Below, in pieces: positions 1 through 12,571 of a stretch of DNA of 64,000 nt; the first letter of the stretch is position 1, and every line of letters begins with the position of its first letter. Origin of the DNA: Apostichopus japonicus (lineage: Eukaryota; Echinodermata; Holothuroidea; Aspidochirotida; Stichopodidae); NCBI RefSeq assembly GCF_037975245.1, contig NC_092568.1, positions 31,342,501-31,406,500 on the forward strand. Direction: 5' to 3'. The notes beneath the pieces are model-generated. The model was not told the DNA's origin. It worked only from the letters and a program-made list of their open reading frames with translations, and ran no database searches. Both the position numbers and the translations under genes were made by a program.

Positions 1-75
1 TAATATTGCAGAGCATAATAACTATTAAGTAATATAAAGCATACTAAGTAAGTACTGAGTATACTAAATACTTAC

Positions 76-743
76 CACTGTCATCCTGATCCTCGAGTGG
101 GACACAGGTTTGCCCTCCACAGCAGTTTTCACAACATACCTCATTGGATCGGCAACTAAGACATCTTTGGTTCCTAAGCTCGTCCGTACACGCAAGTCTG
201 ACTAGCCTACAGTCAAGACACACCGACGGAGGAGGGATCGCTAACCGTTAATTAACAAGAAAAGATGATCATTAACATTAATATATAAGTTGTCCTGTTT
301 TGTCAAGAAAAAGATTTATACATGTGACAACTGTTACCTTACACGGTTATGCATGGATACAGGAAAGTAGCCCGTTATACACATGAACCACAGGTGGGCA
401 CAGGGCGTCATACGTTGATCGTTTCTGGTATGAATTTTGTGCTCGAAAGTTTTTAAGCTAATCTTTACGCCTATCTTTACGTGAACCACCGATTACGTTA
501 CCAAATCCAGGTCAAGCCATTGTAAAATGTACTACAATGATACTATACACAAATATGCCCTAACATACAATTATCATACAGACAAACGTCGATCATACCA
601 AACATTCCGCCACGCCCTGGACCATACCACACTTTTACTGTTACATGTGAGTTAGTCATGCTAAACAATACAAATTCCTTACCTTCTACGTAAGGAACGA
701 CCGACAGAGCAAGAAATACAAGCAGCAAGAGTTTTTGGTCCAT
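76..743 (-). CDS. Gene A: secreted Cys-rich protein, first two coding exons (partial; continues beyond left edge)
   Basis: Two exons are visible. Exon 1 (683-743) starts at the ATG at 741-743 and encodes a 20-residue hydrophobic signal peptide, MDQKLLLLVFLALSVVPYVE, ending in phase 1 at a GTAAGG donor. Exon 2 (76-240) is 165 bp, phase 1-1, bounded by a TAG acceptor and a GTAAGT donor. It encodes about 55 residues with ten cysteines, including CCENCCGGQTC, which is reminiscent of a WAP-type core without matching it. The protein should be secreted and disulphide-rich. The structure is the same as the head of gene B at 53129-54551, which leads into an array of Kunitz exons, so gene A probably continues the same way left of base 1; that is inference. 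I do not recognise the 10-Cys domain by name. Confidence 0.75.
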
Positions 744-1151
744 TTTAATAAAGTGATAATCCTGTAGAATCTACTCTACAAGTTCAAATGAACGTATTGG
801 TAACACAATTTATTACGCGTCTTTAAAAGTCAGTCATGGTTTGGATTAAAATTATTGATTAATATATGTTGGTGTGATTTATTGACTGACATTCAAGGTT
901 ATATCATGACTCAATATCCAATGAATGTACTCGTACGCTAAAGACCTCACGTATACGGCTATCCTTTCCGTCCTCTCAAAGGTCATAACTACCATCCCTA
1001 CCATCTGCTAATATTGTTACAATGCCAGAAACTTTAGAGTGTTACTTTAGATAACACGATGCCTGATTGTTGGAGTTTACAGCTGAGATGTCCCCATTTT
1101 TCGAAGTTTCTAGCATATTTGGAGAAATAATAATCATCGAGAAAACTATTT

Positions 1152-1196
1152 GGGTGTGCGTGCGCGTGCGCGTGCGTGGGTGTATATGTGTGTGTG
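1152..1196. repeat. Alternating purine-pyrimidine (GT/GC)n tract
   Basis: The sequence is a run of TG/CG dinucleotides (GTGCGTGCGCGTGCGCGTGCG, then TGTGTGTGTG), capable of left-handed DNA. The right paralogue has only a short GT run at about 55264-55283. Apart from this tract I see no gene in 1262-2222. Confidence 0.7.
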
Positions 1197-2639
1197 CTAA
1201 GTCCGTATATAACGATAAGGATAGTACGGGGTATAGAGAATTAGCGACGTAACAACAATGGATATGACGCCACTTATTCAAGTGATGTTCGGGACTTACT
1301 CTCGTTCATCTTTGTGATGGGAAAAAGAAAAGGGGGGCGTAAATATGTAAGCATTTAAAGAAATAAATCACATAATAATTGTTACTAAATATCGTTTAGT
1401 GCAGTTGTGAATGATTATAAAGAAAAGCCACTTGTATTCCAGAAGAAAATATTATTTTGACAAATAAGGAGTATTGTGTTAGAAAATATATTGGAATTTT
1501 CGGTCCCCATGTGCGGCGATCATCAGACAACTGGACGAAAACGGTCGTGTCGGTATTTATTTCTTCCTAGCACGGCTGGGCAGTCTGTTACCATGGCGAC
1601 ACTTTGAGATGCGCGCAGTTTCTTTTTTCTTTATTCTTTCCTTGGTACGTAAGATTGTCAGCTATTCACTTTCACTTGGCAGAAAGCCTAAGCCTCTCCA
1701 CCTGTTGTCCATTGTAAATGTAATGAATATATGCTACAAGTGCATTTCAAATGGTATTGCTGAGATCAGGTTAACATTGTACTAACTTAATTAAGAGTAT
1801 GTCAGATATATGAAAGGATGGTCATTGAAACCACAAAGCTTCTCTATAAAGTGGAGGGGGAGGGAGCTGGGGTAGGGGAGGGGAGGAAGTGAATTGGTTT
1901 TAGTAAGGCCGCGTGCAACTAGAATAGTTTTGGATGATACTTTGAGTCAATTTATTACATCCTAAAATATTTACACCACCCAATTCAAAATTTGCTTTGC
2001 CCACAAGTGCTTCTTCTCAATCAAGGAAAGCATATAGGCATAGGCTTAATAGGATGGCAGGATCTGAACTCCTCAATCCCCAAATTTTTTGGATGACTCT
2101 AAGAAATTCTGGGAAAGCTTTGGCAAATTTTAAAGTTCTTGAAGGAAGTTATTTGGATATCATAGGTGTTAAAGTTATACTCAGCTGACACTGTGCATCA
2201 ATCTATTAAGGCTCTCAAGGCATTTTATACGGTTCCCGGACAACTCCCCCATGGACGATCCCCCCCCCCTCCCGGACAATTACCCCCCGGACGATTCCCC
2301 CTCGGACAATTCCCACCCGGACAATTCCCAACGCTGACAATTGCCCCCCGGACAATTCCCACCCGGACAATTGCCAACCCTGACAATTGCCAACCGGACA
2401 ATTCCCACCCATGACAACTGCCCCCCGGACAATTGCCACCCGGACAATTTTCCCCCGGACAATCCCCCTCCTCGGAGATTTCGACGATTGATTGACAGCC
2501 GATGTAGGCGGGGTTAAGACTATTATTCCAGTAAAAATGGGGGTGTGCAACAGGAGATTTAAGTTTTGGTTTCGATGACAATCGTAACCTATATGCATTC
2601 ATGCAGGAGAGTGTATGTATGTGTGTTTGCGTGTGGGGG

Positions 2640-3010
2640 GGGGGGGTGTAACGCCTCGTTTGTAAACACGATCTCTCAAGAAGGGAAGCTTGGACCAATC
2701 TAATATTGGTGTATATATATGAGTAACACATTGGGTAGAAGAACCCTATTGTTTTGTGGGTAGGTCAAAGATCATTTTCAGTCACCAGGGGCCAAATAGT
2801 AAAACCTTGTAAAAACGATATCACAAAGATGTAAGCTTAAACCAATCTCATATTTCGTGAGTAGGAGGACCACATTTAGGAGCAAATGCCTCTAGTTTAA
2901 TGTGGAGGTCAAATGCCATTTGGGTTCACCAGGGGTCAAATTGTGTAAACCTTGTAAACACGATATCTCAAGAAGGGAATGTTGAACGAATCTCATATTT
3001 AGTATGTAGT
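2640..3010. repeat. Dispersed repeat containing 'AACACGATATCTCAAGAAGGGA' type core (two copies)
   Basis: Two related stretches, about 2648-2712 and 2935-3010, share the core GTAAACACGAT(A/C)TCTCAAGAAGG followed by ...GGACCAATCT. A third copy lies at 34028-34098. This is a genome repeat family with no coding signal. Confidence 0.6.
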
Positions 3011-4364
3011 TGTTACACGTTCAGTACAATATTGTATTGAGGTTAAAGGTCATTTTGAGTCGCCAGACGCCAAATTGTGGAAACCTTGTTTATATAAGCT
3101 ACCGTATCTCCCATCGACCAGACTATCAGATAACATGCGCGTTACGCCTCATACGAATAGGGGGATATTGGCATTGGAAATGAGCTTATGGGCATCCGTA
3201 GAATCTAAATCTCAAAAACTGTAAACTCAAACATATTTGCATTTGCTTCAACCTGCCGCTCGGAAGCCTTACTTTGCGTGCAAAAGGTGTACGTTCTCTT
3301 TGTAGTACAGCGGTTCTATTGGACGTTTTCCGTCGTATTTATTTCAGGTTGGATGTAGTTTCGTTGTGATCAGGCAGTGTTTATGAAACTTAGCAGTTCG
3401 TCTAGTTAGATTTGTTTACTATGACCAATGCGAAATAATTGTGTAAAACGGTCTTAGTTGGGCAGTGAGTTCACGAGCTTTTGTCTGGATCGGCTGTTGA
3501 TCTCAATATGTATAGTCTCTTCCACCCAGTGGCGTAGCCAGGGGGATGCCAGGTGGGGGGCAACAGCCCCCATGAAAGCTTGTCGCCCCCCAGTCGCCCT
3601 CCCAGTGGGATTTTGGGTGTCGAAAAAAATGTGCGAAAAATATATCATTGGTCTGAATGGTCTCGAATCTCCATGATGACCACTCATGAACGACCCTTCG
3701 ACCGCTGACCGGCAGTAGGCTATAGTTACTGAAAAAAAAACCGGACGCGCATAGGACGGGTTTTCACTTCTGGGACGTACCCTGATGCTCTTAAAACGGC
3801 TAAAAAAACAAATTTTCAAGAAAGGAGACAATACTATCGGTGAGAATCAGTCTATCACCTTTCAGACGCAATCTTTGATGTCAGATTGACATATAGTACG
3901 GTCATTCAGTATGTTACTTGGCTAAAAGCCTAGTCAATCTTTCCTTATTTCCCACGCGCAATTTGCAGATTTGTCGAAAAATGTCAATGCCGGTGTCAAA
4001 CTCACAAAAGATATGTCATGATATTTCAAAGTAACTTACCAGACTGTTTTTTCCCTTCTATTTCACTAAACTATTTGGTGACCATACCAAGACATGGGAT
4101 CTCAATATAAAGAATGGTTAGAAAACTTTAGAGCAGCTTGCAAGCATGGGCTTCAATCCTGGGGGGGGGGGGGCAGGGGGACACGTCCCCCATATTTCGA
4201 TGGGTGGGGGACCCACTATCAAATATCCCCCCCCCCCACACACACACACATTTTAGTGTCGTGGCTCTATTTGGTTAGGGCTTACAAATCTCAGGATTCA
4301 TATCATCGAAATACTAGGAGTTCAGTTCTATGAATTGTGACCGAGATTTTTCACATCGATATTA

Positions 4365-5260
4365 TATTATTAATTCATTTATTTGTTTTATCGCCAATTG
4401 TGTACAAAGGGAAAGGAAGTCTCCTAAAAAGTCATAAAAGACTTAACAAGGTAGGAGACTCCCTGGGAGAAAAGAAAAGAAAAATGAACAAATATTTATA
4501 ATACAGAATATACGTAATGATTAAATATACAGAAATAATATCCTAGTGACGCTGAGATGGATACGTGAAAAGATTAAATATTACTAGTACGAGTTAATGA
4601 ACTCCTTTTTCAAATGCCTGGTGAATGTGGGTTTTGAAGTAATGAACTTCAAATTTTTTGATAGATCATTCCAAATTTGTATTGCTCTGTTTCGAAGACC
4701 GAATTTCCCTATGTTACTATGGTAAAAATTGCAATGAGCGTTGTCGGCTTGTCTTGTGTGATGGTTATGTAAGACTCTGTTACTACAAATAAAGTCATTA
4801 AAAGTGTCTGGCAGTAATCCATTCCATGCTTTGTAAGCAAAGGTAGCAACCTTGACTGTTATAATATCACCGAGTTTTAATAAATTTAGGGACTTGAATA
4901 TTCCACTAGTATGTTCAAGCGGTGGGGCATTAGCAATGTGACGTATAGCCCTCTTTTGGAGAATATTTAGGCGGTCAATGTTAACATTGTATGTACCAGA
5001 CCAAATAGTTGTACAATAGGATAGGTGTGGCAGAACTAGTGTTTGATAAAGCATTCTAAGGACATGCTGTGGGAGGAAATATTTCAGTTTAGATAATATA
5101 CCAGTATTTTTTGCTACAGTGTTACATACTGACGAAATATGGTTATTCCAAGAAAGTTTGCTATCAATATTATGACCTGCAATGATATGACCTGCAACTT
5201 TGTCTGTTTGTCGCGACGAGCGAAACTTGAGATTGAAACCACAAGCTGTGTGCGGATAAC
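4365..5260 (-). mobile_element. Non-LTR retrotransposon fragment (3' part of reverse-transcriptase ORF)
   Basis: The minus frame at 4584-5054 encodes 156 residues typical of the C-terminal 'thumb/tail' of a CR1/Jockey-like LINE polyprotein: TLVLPHLSYCTTIWSGTY, LQKRAIRHIA, and an NRAIQIWNDL stretch before the terminal stop. Homology appears to continue upstream to about 5260 with interruptions, and a likely 3' UTR extends to about 4365. It is 5'-truncated, with no endonuclease or catalytic RT motifs, so it is dead. It lies inside the 2231-7275 element. Confidence 0.75.
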
Positions 5261-6359
5261 GGTGCGGCCGGAGCCTACAACTAGTTCAAGAAGTCATGGC
5301 ACTTCCTAGCTAGAGCCAAAGCCTGTACATATTTGTTGTTTAGTTGTAGATGGTGTTTCAAAGACGGTGCCCGTTCCCTAATATTGGGGAAATGAAATAG
5401 GGAGCATATTCCGTGGCAGCGCATCCCATGTTACCTAGTTGCTGAGTGATACCGGAGTTAACCCCCACAGTGAGAACAGTGGTTACATAGTGGTTACATA
5501 TACGCTCCGAACAGAATTCACCCGATTACCAGATGCAGATCCACCTAGCATTATTTTGATGCCTTCATCGCTTTAGCCACCACTCACATGGGACCTATTC
5601 TTAGTCTGACAATACATGCGCATATGTGAGGTCTTGAAAATATAATTAAAGTGTTTTGTCTTGCTTGCCATCCTTGTTTCAAATTTTATAGAATTGTATT
5701 CTCCGTATAGACCTAGCAAAACATTTAAACTGACACAGTCCCATTGGTCGTTGGTGGTCATTCGTCATTGGTGGTTTAACATGCTGGCGTATGACTACTT
5801 TGGGCCAAATTTGCGCTAAGCTCGAGTCTGGACTATGCCTAACGAACTCGGGTCTGGACTATGCCTAATTAGTTACTTATTTAAATTATATATAATGGCC
5901 GATGAGGAAATGCACCATTTTGTGGTATGACTCCCAGGACGGCAAGTCGAGAATCTCACATGCATCGCGGCGGATAGCTTCCTTCGCCTATAGTTTGTCC
6001 GGGACATTTTGGGACATCGTTCCTATGGGCCTATATCTGAGGCCCTGGGGTCATTCCTTGACCGACTTGGTGCAATATAATGTGCCCATTTCGAAGTAAA
6101 TTTATTCACAGATTGTTAGTTGTCATGGGTTCGTACAAATGAGGGGTATTCTATCCTGAAACATGGGGCAAAGTGGGGCTGGGGTTTCCAGTTCGCCGCA
6201 TCATTTGTCAACTTGCACTGGGTTCTAATGTTCATGCCAATTGGAATCACTAATAACAGAAATAATCCACCAAAAAGTAAGGCCGCATGAACTTTATTGC
6301 AGATCTCCTGAGTGACGAATTTGTAATTTTCTCCCGAAATCACGCAACTTGATGGCTGC

Positions 6360-6480
6360 TATCTAGCCTGGCAAGTGCCATCTCCAGCGATCTGGCAGGT
6401 ATTGAAATCTGAAATTTTCTTGCTACGCTGCGCGCCAACCGATGGTGGCGCTCCGCTTAGATAGTACTAGCGGCCGCATT
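6360..6480. repeat. Dispersed repeat, copy 1 of 3 ('GATGGTGGCGCTCCGCTTAG' family)
   Basis: A stretch of about 110 bp with GGCAAGTGCCATCTCC at one end and GATGGTGGCGCTCCGCTTAG at the other recurs at 9998-10110 and 56462-56575. The last two are the same locus in the two duplicated blocks; this one is independent, so the sequence is a repeat family rather than only duplicated DNA. Confidence 0.65.
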
Positions 6481-7283
6481 TTAGCTACCTAACACAGATT
6501 TTTCCGCAACTTTATTTTCCCAAGCAAGGTAGCCACGGGCCTTCCTACTGGTTTAGAAGTATGTCTCAATGCTTCTCTTAAAGCAACCTTTGCTGAAGCG
6601 TCCTCTTGAAGTCTTGCTACATGACCGAAAAATCTCAATCTTCTATGTGCGACTATGGATGACCAAGGTGTTTGGTTGGTTTCATTGTAGAGCTCATCGT
6701 TTTATAACCAATTGTTATTGGTCCATCTAATGTTGAGAATATTACGAAGTAGTCTCCTTTGAAAAGTGACTAGCAACTACAAATATTGTGTGCGCTCAGC
6801 GCCCACAAAATGTAATTCTACTATGATATTTTTACGCATTTCGCATGCATTGTAGCTCGCTAGAACATATGTTTGCGCGCTTCGCGAGCGTTTTTATCCT
6901 TAGTTCCATGCATTCTTGATAAACATAATGCAGGCTACAACAGCAATCTCGGCACTTCAACATAACCTATGCGTGTCACAATGTACTACTCTAAAAGTAC
7001 GCCATTCCGCTAGAAGAATAAATATTTAAGCAAGTTTCGGGAGAAATTGTCCGGGGGGAAATTGTCCGGGAGGGCTTTTGACCTGGGGCTAATTGTCCGG
7101 GGGGGGGAGTCGACCGGGATGGGAATTTTCCGGGGGGGGAATTGTCTGGGATGGGAACTTTCCGGGGTGAGAATTGTCTGGGTGGGAATTGTCCGGGGGT
7201 AATTTTCCAGGGGAAGTTGTCTGGGGGGGGGTAATTGTCCGGGGGTAATTGTCCAGGGGGAGTTGTCCGGTCACCTTTTATAC

Positions 7284-9080
7284 ATTACTGGTACACATGC
7301 ATTAGAATGAAAAGAAAATTGGTCAGAATGTTGGTGACATTTTATTCTATACACGCTCTACTACATATGTACAGTTACTACAAATAGACAGTCCTTAATT
7401 GTAAATTTCTATCTTGAAAATGCCAAAGCATGCTGTTGTTTTTTAACACCACATCACATTCGATAAGTGTAAGGTAAATATTGGCGAACAGCCGCTCCAT
7501 TGTGTTATCCCCCTTTTACTCTGCCAACAGGTGGCCCTACCACAGGCCTATGGATCCCACATGACTTAAAGGTTTGCACAATACAGCAATTTCTGGTTCA
7601 AAGCTTGCTACCATTGGCAAAGTACCAATATAAAATTTGGTCAAACTCTCTTCCCCTCCTCCTTGTTATTTCAATAAACTTACATTCAAAATGCATGGTT
7701 CTTGTTCTGAACATCTTGGTGTGTGTGTGAAATGTGGGCAAGATTTCGCAAGAATATGTTCTCCTCCCCCAAAATTATATCATCACTAACAGTATGTATA
7801 CATTGAAGTGAACAATTTACGACGTCGGAGAGCAGTTTGGTATGATTTTTATGTACCTAATGTTAGCTTACAGTCTGTTTATGTTCCCAGGTTATTATTA
7901 CCCCACCGTGGTACGTTGCACCAGTTGGCCGGTTGATTTCATTTGATGTTATCCCTGAAAGCACAAAGTTGACTGTGCATTATTTTTTCAGTCACTCAGG
8001 GGCTCACTACTTTATCTGGTAGAGGCACAAAATAAATGATTGAGAATGTTGTTTTTACTGCAGATTTGAGAGAAATTCAAATTCGGGCAGCAGCTCCCCA
8101 TATGGAGATGGAGTGATTCTGCATCTTGTCGCTCTATGTTTGATAGAGAATTGACCATGGAATGTTAAAACAAAAGCCATTATCAACATGATATGAGTGA
8201 CTTTTCGGTCAACATAATATTTTTTGGGGGGGTCTGGTATACATTGGTTTGGCATAGGTACCGCCATTTTCATGCAAAATTGCCCAGTCATCATGCTAAA
8301 ACAGGATTAGTTTAGGTTATCAGTAAAGGTAGGCCTATATCACTGTTAGATATGCTTTCTTCCCGGAATGAAGAATGCATTTTTCAAAAAAGGACTGACT
8401 TTTTATAATAATATACTCCTCAAATGTACTATACTGACTATTTTACTTGTGGTCTTTGTTTAGTCGTTTTAATGAAGAAACTTACTTGTTCCAAAACACC
8501 GAAATTGAATGATATCACTTTTATTTACATTTTTATTTGTCATTTGTCATAGCTGAGTGAGGCATGATTCAGTCTTCTCGAACATGAATATTGCTAATTC
8601 AATCAAGGCTTAAACTATTACCACCCCCCCCCCCGGAAGTAAATTCAAGGGGATTAGTGTATAAGTATGCATGGTAGATGTCAACAATTATTTTTCCATT
8701 AAACCTGAAATGACTCTTTTACCTCTTGTTTATTTCTCTGTCAAAACGCTCAGGGTAATTGTATATAAAGAAAACTAAATTAAAAAAATCCAAAAAATAA
8801 CATCTAAAATGTTCAGTTTCCAGTTTAGCTGCCTTTGTCGCTTTTAGACGAACAGTCAATATGTCAAATCCCTTATCTGTTATATACATGGGCAACATAA
8901 CCTTTAAATAACTCATCTCACTGAAGATTCCACAGTATAGTGAACTATTTCTTCACAACCACGGACTCGGCGGGCAAAAAAAGGAATCACATTAACTTAC
9001 CACAACATTGCTGTGCTGGCAATCGTCACAATTACAAGTAAGTGGCTAAAAATGCCTCTTTACAAAATTAAATCGACGTA
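7284..9080. other. No gene seen
   Basis: The stretch holds only short unsupported frames and homopolymer runs such as poly-C at about 8622. It belongs to the left-copy-specific DNA (about 1262-9080) that has no counterpart between 55349 and 55585 in the right copy. Confidence 0.5.
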
Positions 9081-10760
9081 GAAATGATCGATTCGTCGAT
9101 TTCGTTTTGGATATATCCGTTTCGCTTTTGTTACCACGATCTCAGTTTGGACATAACGATGTCAATTTGGATAGTTTTCAAACAAATGGCGCACAAAAGA
9201 AAAAGAAACGTGTCAAAATCCTGTCAAAACATCAGACGTGACATCGAGCTATCCAAACTGATAATCGACATAGTGAAACCCAAACGTGTGGTTTCCATAA
9301 CAATGTGCACTCAGCTCAAAAAGGTCTCACGCGCAACATAGAACTATCATTCTTTCCGACTGGGGTGCGGTCGGACAGCGGGAGGTGCTTAATTACCACA
9401 AAGCCACGCCCAAGTTGCGTTCTGGTGATTTCACGAGATTCGTTGGAAGACTTAACAAACCACGGCATATTACGTAAGGTTACAATTTACAAGTTTTCTG
9501 CTGGGTAACTTGTCTTAAAAATATATGATTACACATGTGTCGCGCATTATTCGACTGGACTGTGTTGTGTTACCGACGAAGTATAAGGATTGAATTTGTT
9601 CAAATAAAGACAAGACACTTCTATAAAGCTTTTACAGAAATGTATATTCAGTAAACACTCGGAAGCCAGGTTGCCATGAGACCAGAGCCTGCATGTTATA
9701 TATGCTATAAACATATATGTTATGTAGTGTTACGGTAATCATGGTGGTCATGAGCTATAAAAAGTAGTTTAATTAGACATAGTATAATAACATTACATCC
9801 CCGCTCTTTCTTTTGAGATTTCAATTACCAGTGTAGCAAAATGAGTAAAGCAGATCTTATAAAGTAACGTAAAGTTTCCACCTACAAAGTGATTTTACCG
9901 ATTTTTGTTTTTAATTTACCTTTTGGGGAGGGGGGGGGGGAAGGATGAACAATATCTAACACATGAGATCTCAAAATTAGGAATGTTTAGATGCAACTTA
10001 CAATGCTTGGAAAGTGCCATTTCCGGCAATCTGGGAGGAAGTTTTGGCAACAATTATCTTGCTTAGCTACGAGTCAACTGATGGTGGCGCTCCGCTTAGG
10101 TGGTGTCATAATGGTTCCTATTAAGAAAGGGAGCCTACTTATTTTTTTTATAAAGAAAGCCCTGTTATATACGCACATTTAAAGGCAGCACTATAGCATT
10201 TTGGACGATAATGTTTCTCCATGCTCCCAACTGCCCCTATAGATTCAAGTGTTAAGGAAGGAAGACTAACTCATACCCGATTTTTTTTTTAAATACAGAT
10301 GTCAAATGGTGTTTTCTCAGTGATATGTAGACTATAAGACTCTAATGGCAACTTTGTGGTAATACAATTTTACTTAAGACCGGCTGATTTAGTTAGAGGA
10401 ATGAAGCTTCATAGGAGGGCTAGAGGCGAATCAATGATCAAAGGGGTACTCCTTTTGCCCATGGAGTCGTTGAAGCCCACTCCCAGTGTAGGGACATCTG
10501 GGTGTGCTCGTCCAGGAATATTCATGTAGACGTCATTATGCTCCATTCTAGTGGATTATTTAACCATTTGTCCCAGACTGATAATGATAGGAGGGGAATA
10601 CTCCTCCCCCCCCCCCTTGGAACAACGCCGTCTGTTTGTTCCTAATTGTTACGTTACTCAACCTATATCCTCTAAATTTTGTGATGGATTATATATCGGC
10701 AGGTTAGATGGCAAAGGGTTTTCCTTCAAACTTTATAGAGAACACTATACGTAATAAAGG
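9081..10760. repeat. Segmental duplication, left copy, block 2 (pairs with about 55585-56960)
   Basis: The sequence resumes homology with the right copy at TCGATTTCGTTT (9094 versus 55591). It continues through the shared GTTGCCATGAGACC (about 9670 versus 56140) to the shared CAACCTATATCCTCTA area (about 10660 versus 56896). A segment of about 235 bp at about 10404-10637 is absent on the right. Short frames here are not conserved between copies, so I call it non-coding. Confidence 0.8.
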
Positions 10761-10836
10761 TAAAATACGTTATAAAGGTAATGTATATATATAACTAAAG
10801 GAATTGCTAAACTATTTGAATGCTAAAATCACTTAC

Positions 10837-10903
10837 CAATGACAGGAGCTACAGCCTGAATTGCTGGCCAGTACAAACATAACAGGATTATGAATAGTCT
10901 CAT
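10837..10903 (-). CDS. Orphan signal-peptide exon of an unidentified secreted or membrane protein
   Basis: ATG at 10901-10903 is followed by MRLFIILLCLYWPAIQA plus a few residues: a short basic start, a hydrophobic core and an Ala-x-Ala-like cleavage region. The frame ends in phase 1 at a consensus GTAAGT donor (reverse complement of 10831-10836). This is the same architecture as the other first exons in the window (683-743, 15448-15529, 31054-31174). I could not find a convincing next exon to the left, so the gene is unknown or broken. Confidence 0.5.
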
Positions 10904-12571
10904 TTTATTTTCTTGGACGTCTGACTCCAGCGAATGCTAAGATGATATTGAAATAGGCTCCGGTCATGCAAGCAAATCAGTCACCGATACCATCCATGAT
11001 ATCTGATATTCTTAAGCTTTTGAACTTGAAAGTCGAAACTAACATATATAGGCACAATGGCGGTACCTAATGGATAAATAATATCTCCATCGCATGGTAG
11101 AAAGCTGGATATCAGACTATGAATATATCATATAACACTGATGAACCCGTATGATCCCTCACTTCCTTTGAATTTATTATCTGAAATTGCGTCGTAGTTT
11201 TTTATAGCCTCATGACTTGATTTAAATATAAATTGGTGTCTATTTGGTTTCCAGAAAACTATGGAGTCACTTTTACTGACCTTGCAAAATTGTGAGGGGG
11301 ACCCCGGATTGCAAAGTCGGCAATGACTATAATGCGGATCGCAAAGTCAGTAATTACTATTACGGTTAGAATTTTGATCATGTATTTTGAAATAAAGAAA
11401 TCATTTGATTACTCAAAAATGAATGTTACATAACAACCTTACGCATTACGGGTAACCCCTATGACAAATCTGCCGCGGCACGAATTAATCTGATCACTCT
11501 ATCTTCTTATTGATCATCACTGCATGCCCCAACATGTTAATAACCAACATCCAACATTCTATGAGTGTTTAGTTCCAAACCTTACCCTCCTTGAGCATTT
11601 TATCAGCTCAAATCATCAAATTCAACTTCCATATTTCTATTCAACGATCATAAAGCATTCAGTGTAGGCTATAGTGGTCAAATCTGGAATCAATTCGACA
11701 TTTTAGTTAACTTTCATCATTTTAACGTTCCGAGTATAATTTCTTACATGCAGAATTGTCTACGATAATTTTGTGACTGTTGGAAAAGCTCCATTGTCCC
11801 CAAATCCCAAGGTTTTGGTTTATTGGCCAGTGACCTGACCATGTGACATCATATCTCAATTAGACACAGCAGATCAAGACTAGGTAAATTTGAAGTTTCG
11901 GTATTTCTGTTATTTTGGTAATATGCGCACTGTTTGCCAAAATGCTGTTTTAGTTGTTGCTGTTTCCCCCCCCCCCCACGCTTTCACGCTTTAGTGGTCT
12001 AATCCCACCCTTGGCCCCGGATCCCCAAGTTAATTGTCACACCAGGGGTTGTCATCCAGTTCAAAAGTGCAACAAAATGCCTTTACATACAGAAGGTAAT
12101 GATGAAGGATCACGATAAAATATTAAGTTCAAAGTACGGTGGTAAAACTGAGGACAACCTTGTTTTGTATTCTTTAGCATGACAAGTTATGACAGATATG
12201 TTCATTATTTCCTTTCGATTGGCTTTAAGTAGATAACTGATGGCAATAGCAGTATTCGCATGGTATCTTATATTTAGGGACAATCAATCATACAACCTTC
12301 AGTTTTCCGTGTGGAGAAACGGATAGGCGCCTCCACCACTTCCACCTTAACAACGCTAGTCGAGTCACGTCAAAAATGAAAATAGGCTAGGCCAAATTTA
12401 CCTGACAATTACGCTTAAATATAATATCAGTTTTACACTAAGCACACCAATCCTTGTCCATGGCTAAAAATATAATGAGAGTCAGCTATCCACTAAAAGA
12501 AACTCGTGACTTCATTGATCAATACATTTGCGAGGCGTTTGTTCACCTGGAAACCCTTTCTCTACAAGCGG
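10904..12571. other. No gene seen
   Basis: Both strands show only short frames without splice or domain support, plus a poly-C run at about 11967. Confidence 0.5.

Larger units (their letters stand above)
1..1261. repeat. Segmental duplication, left copy, block 1 (pairs with 53059-55349)
   Basis: Exons, intron and 5' flank of gene A match those of gene B closely in direct orientation, from the first base of the window to the shared GACGTAACAACAATGG at about 1246-1261 (right copy ends about 55349). The copy clearly extends left of the window. The main differences are an insertion of about 750 bp in the right copy's first intron and a DNA transposon at the right copy's left side. Confidence 0.85.
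2223..7283. mobile_element. Foldback-like DNA element with tandem-repeat inverted termini and 8-bp target duplication
   Basis: An 8-bp direct repeat, TTTTATAC, occurs at 2223-2230 and 7276-7283. Immediately inside are inverted termini: 2231 reads GGTTCCCGGACAACTCC and the reverse complement ending at 7275 reads GGTGACCGGACAACTCC. Each terminus runs into a minisatellite of roughly 15-16 bp units of the type CCCGGACAATTCCCC, covering about 2238-2468 on the left and, in the opposite orientation, about 7046-7270 on the right. The element spans about 5045 bp. No transposase ORF is visible inside; it holds a LINE fragment and low-complexity sequence, so it is non-autonomous. An 8-bp duplication fits hAT or P superfamilies, but no family is assigned. 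Confidence 0.75.

Noticed and set aside
2215-2731. Long minus-strand frames rich in Gly, Cys, Pro and Val
   Set aside because: They arise from translation of the CCGGACAATT minisatellite; three frames are open for the same reason.
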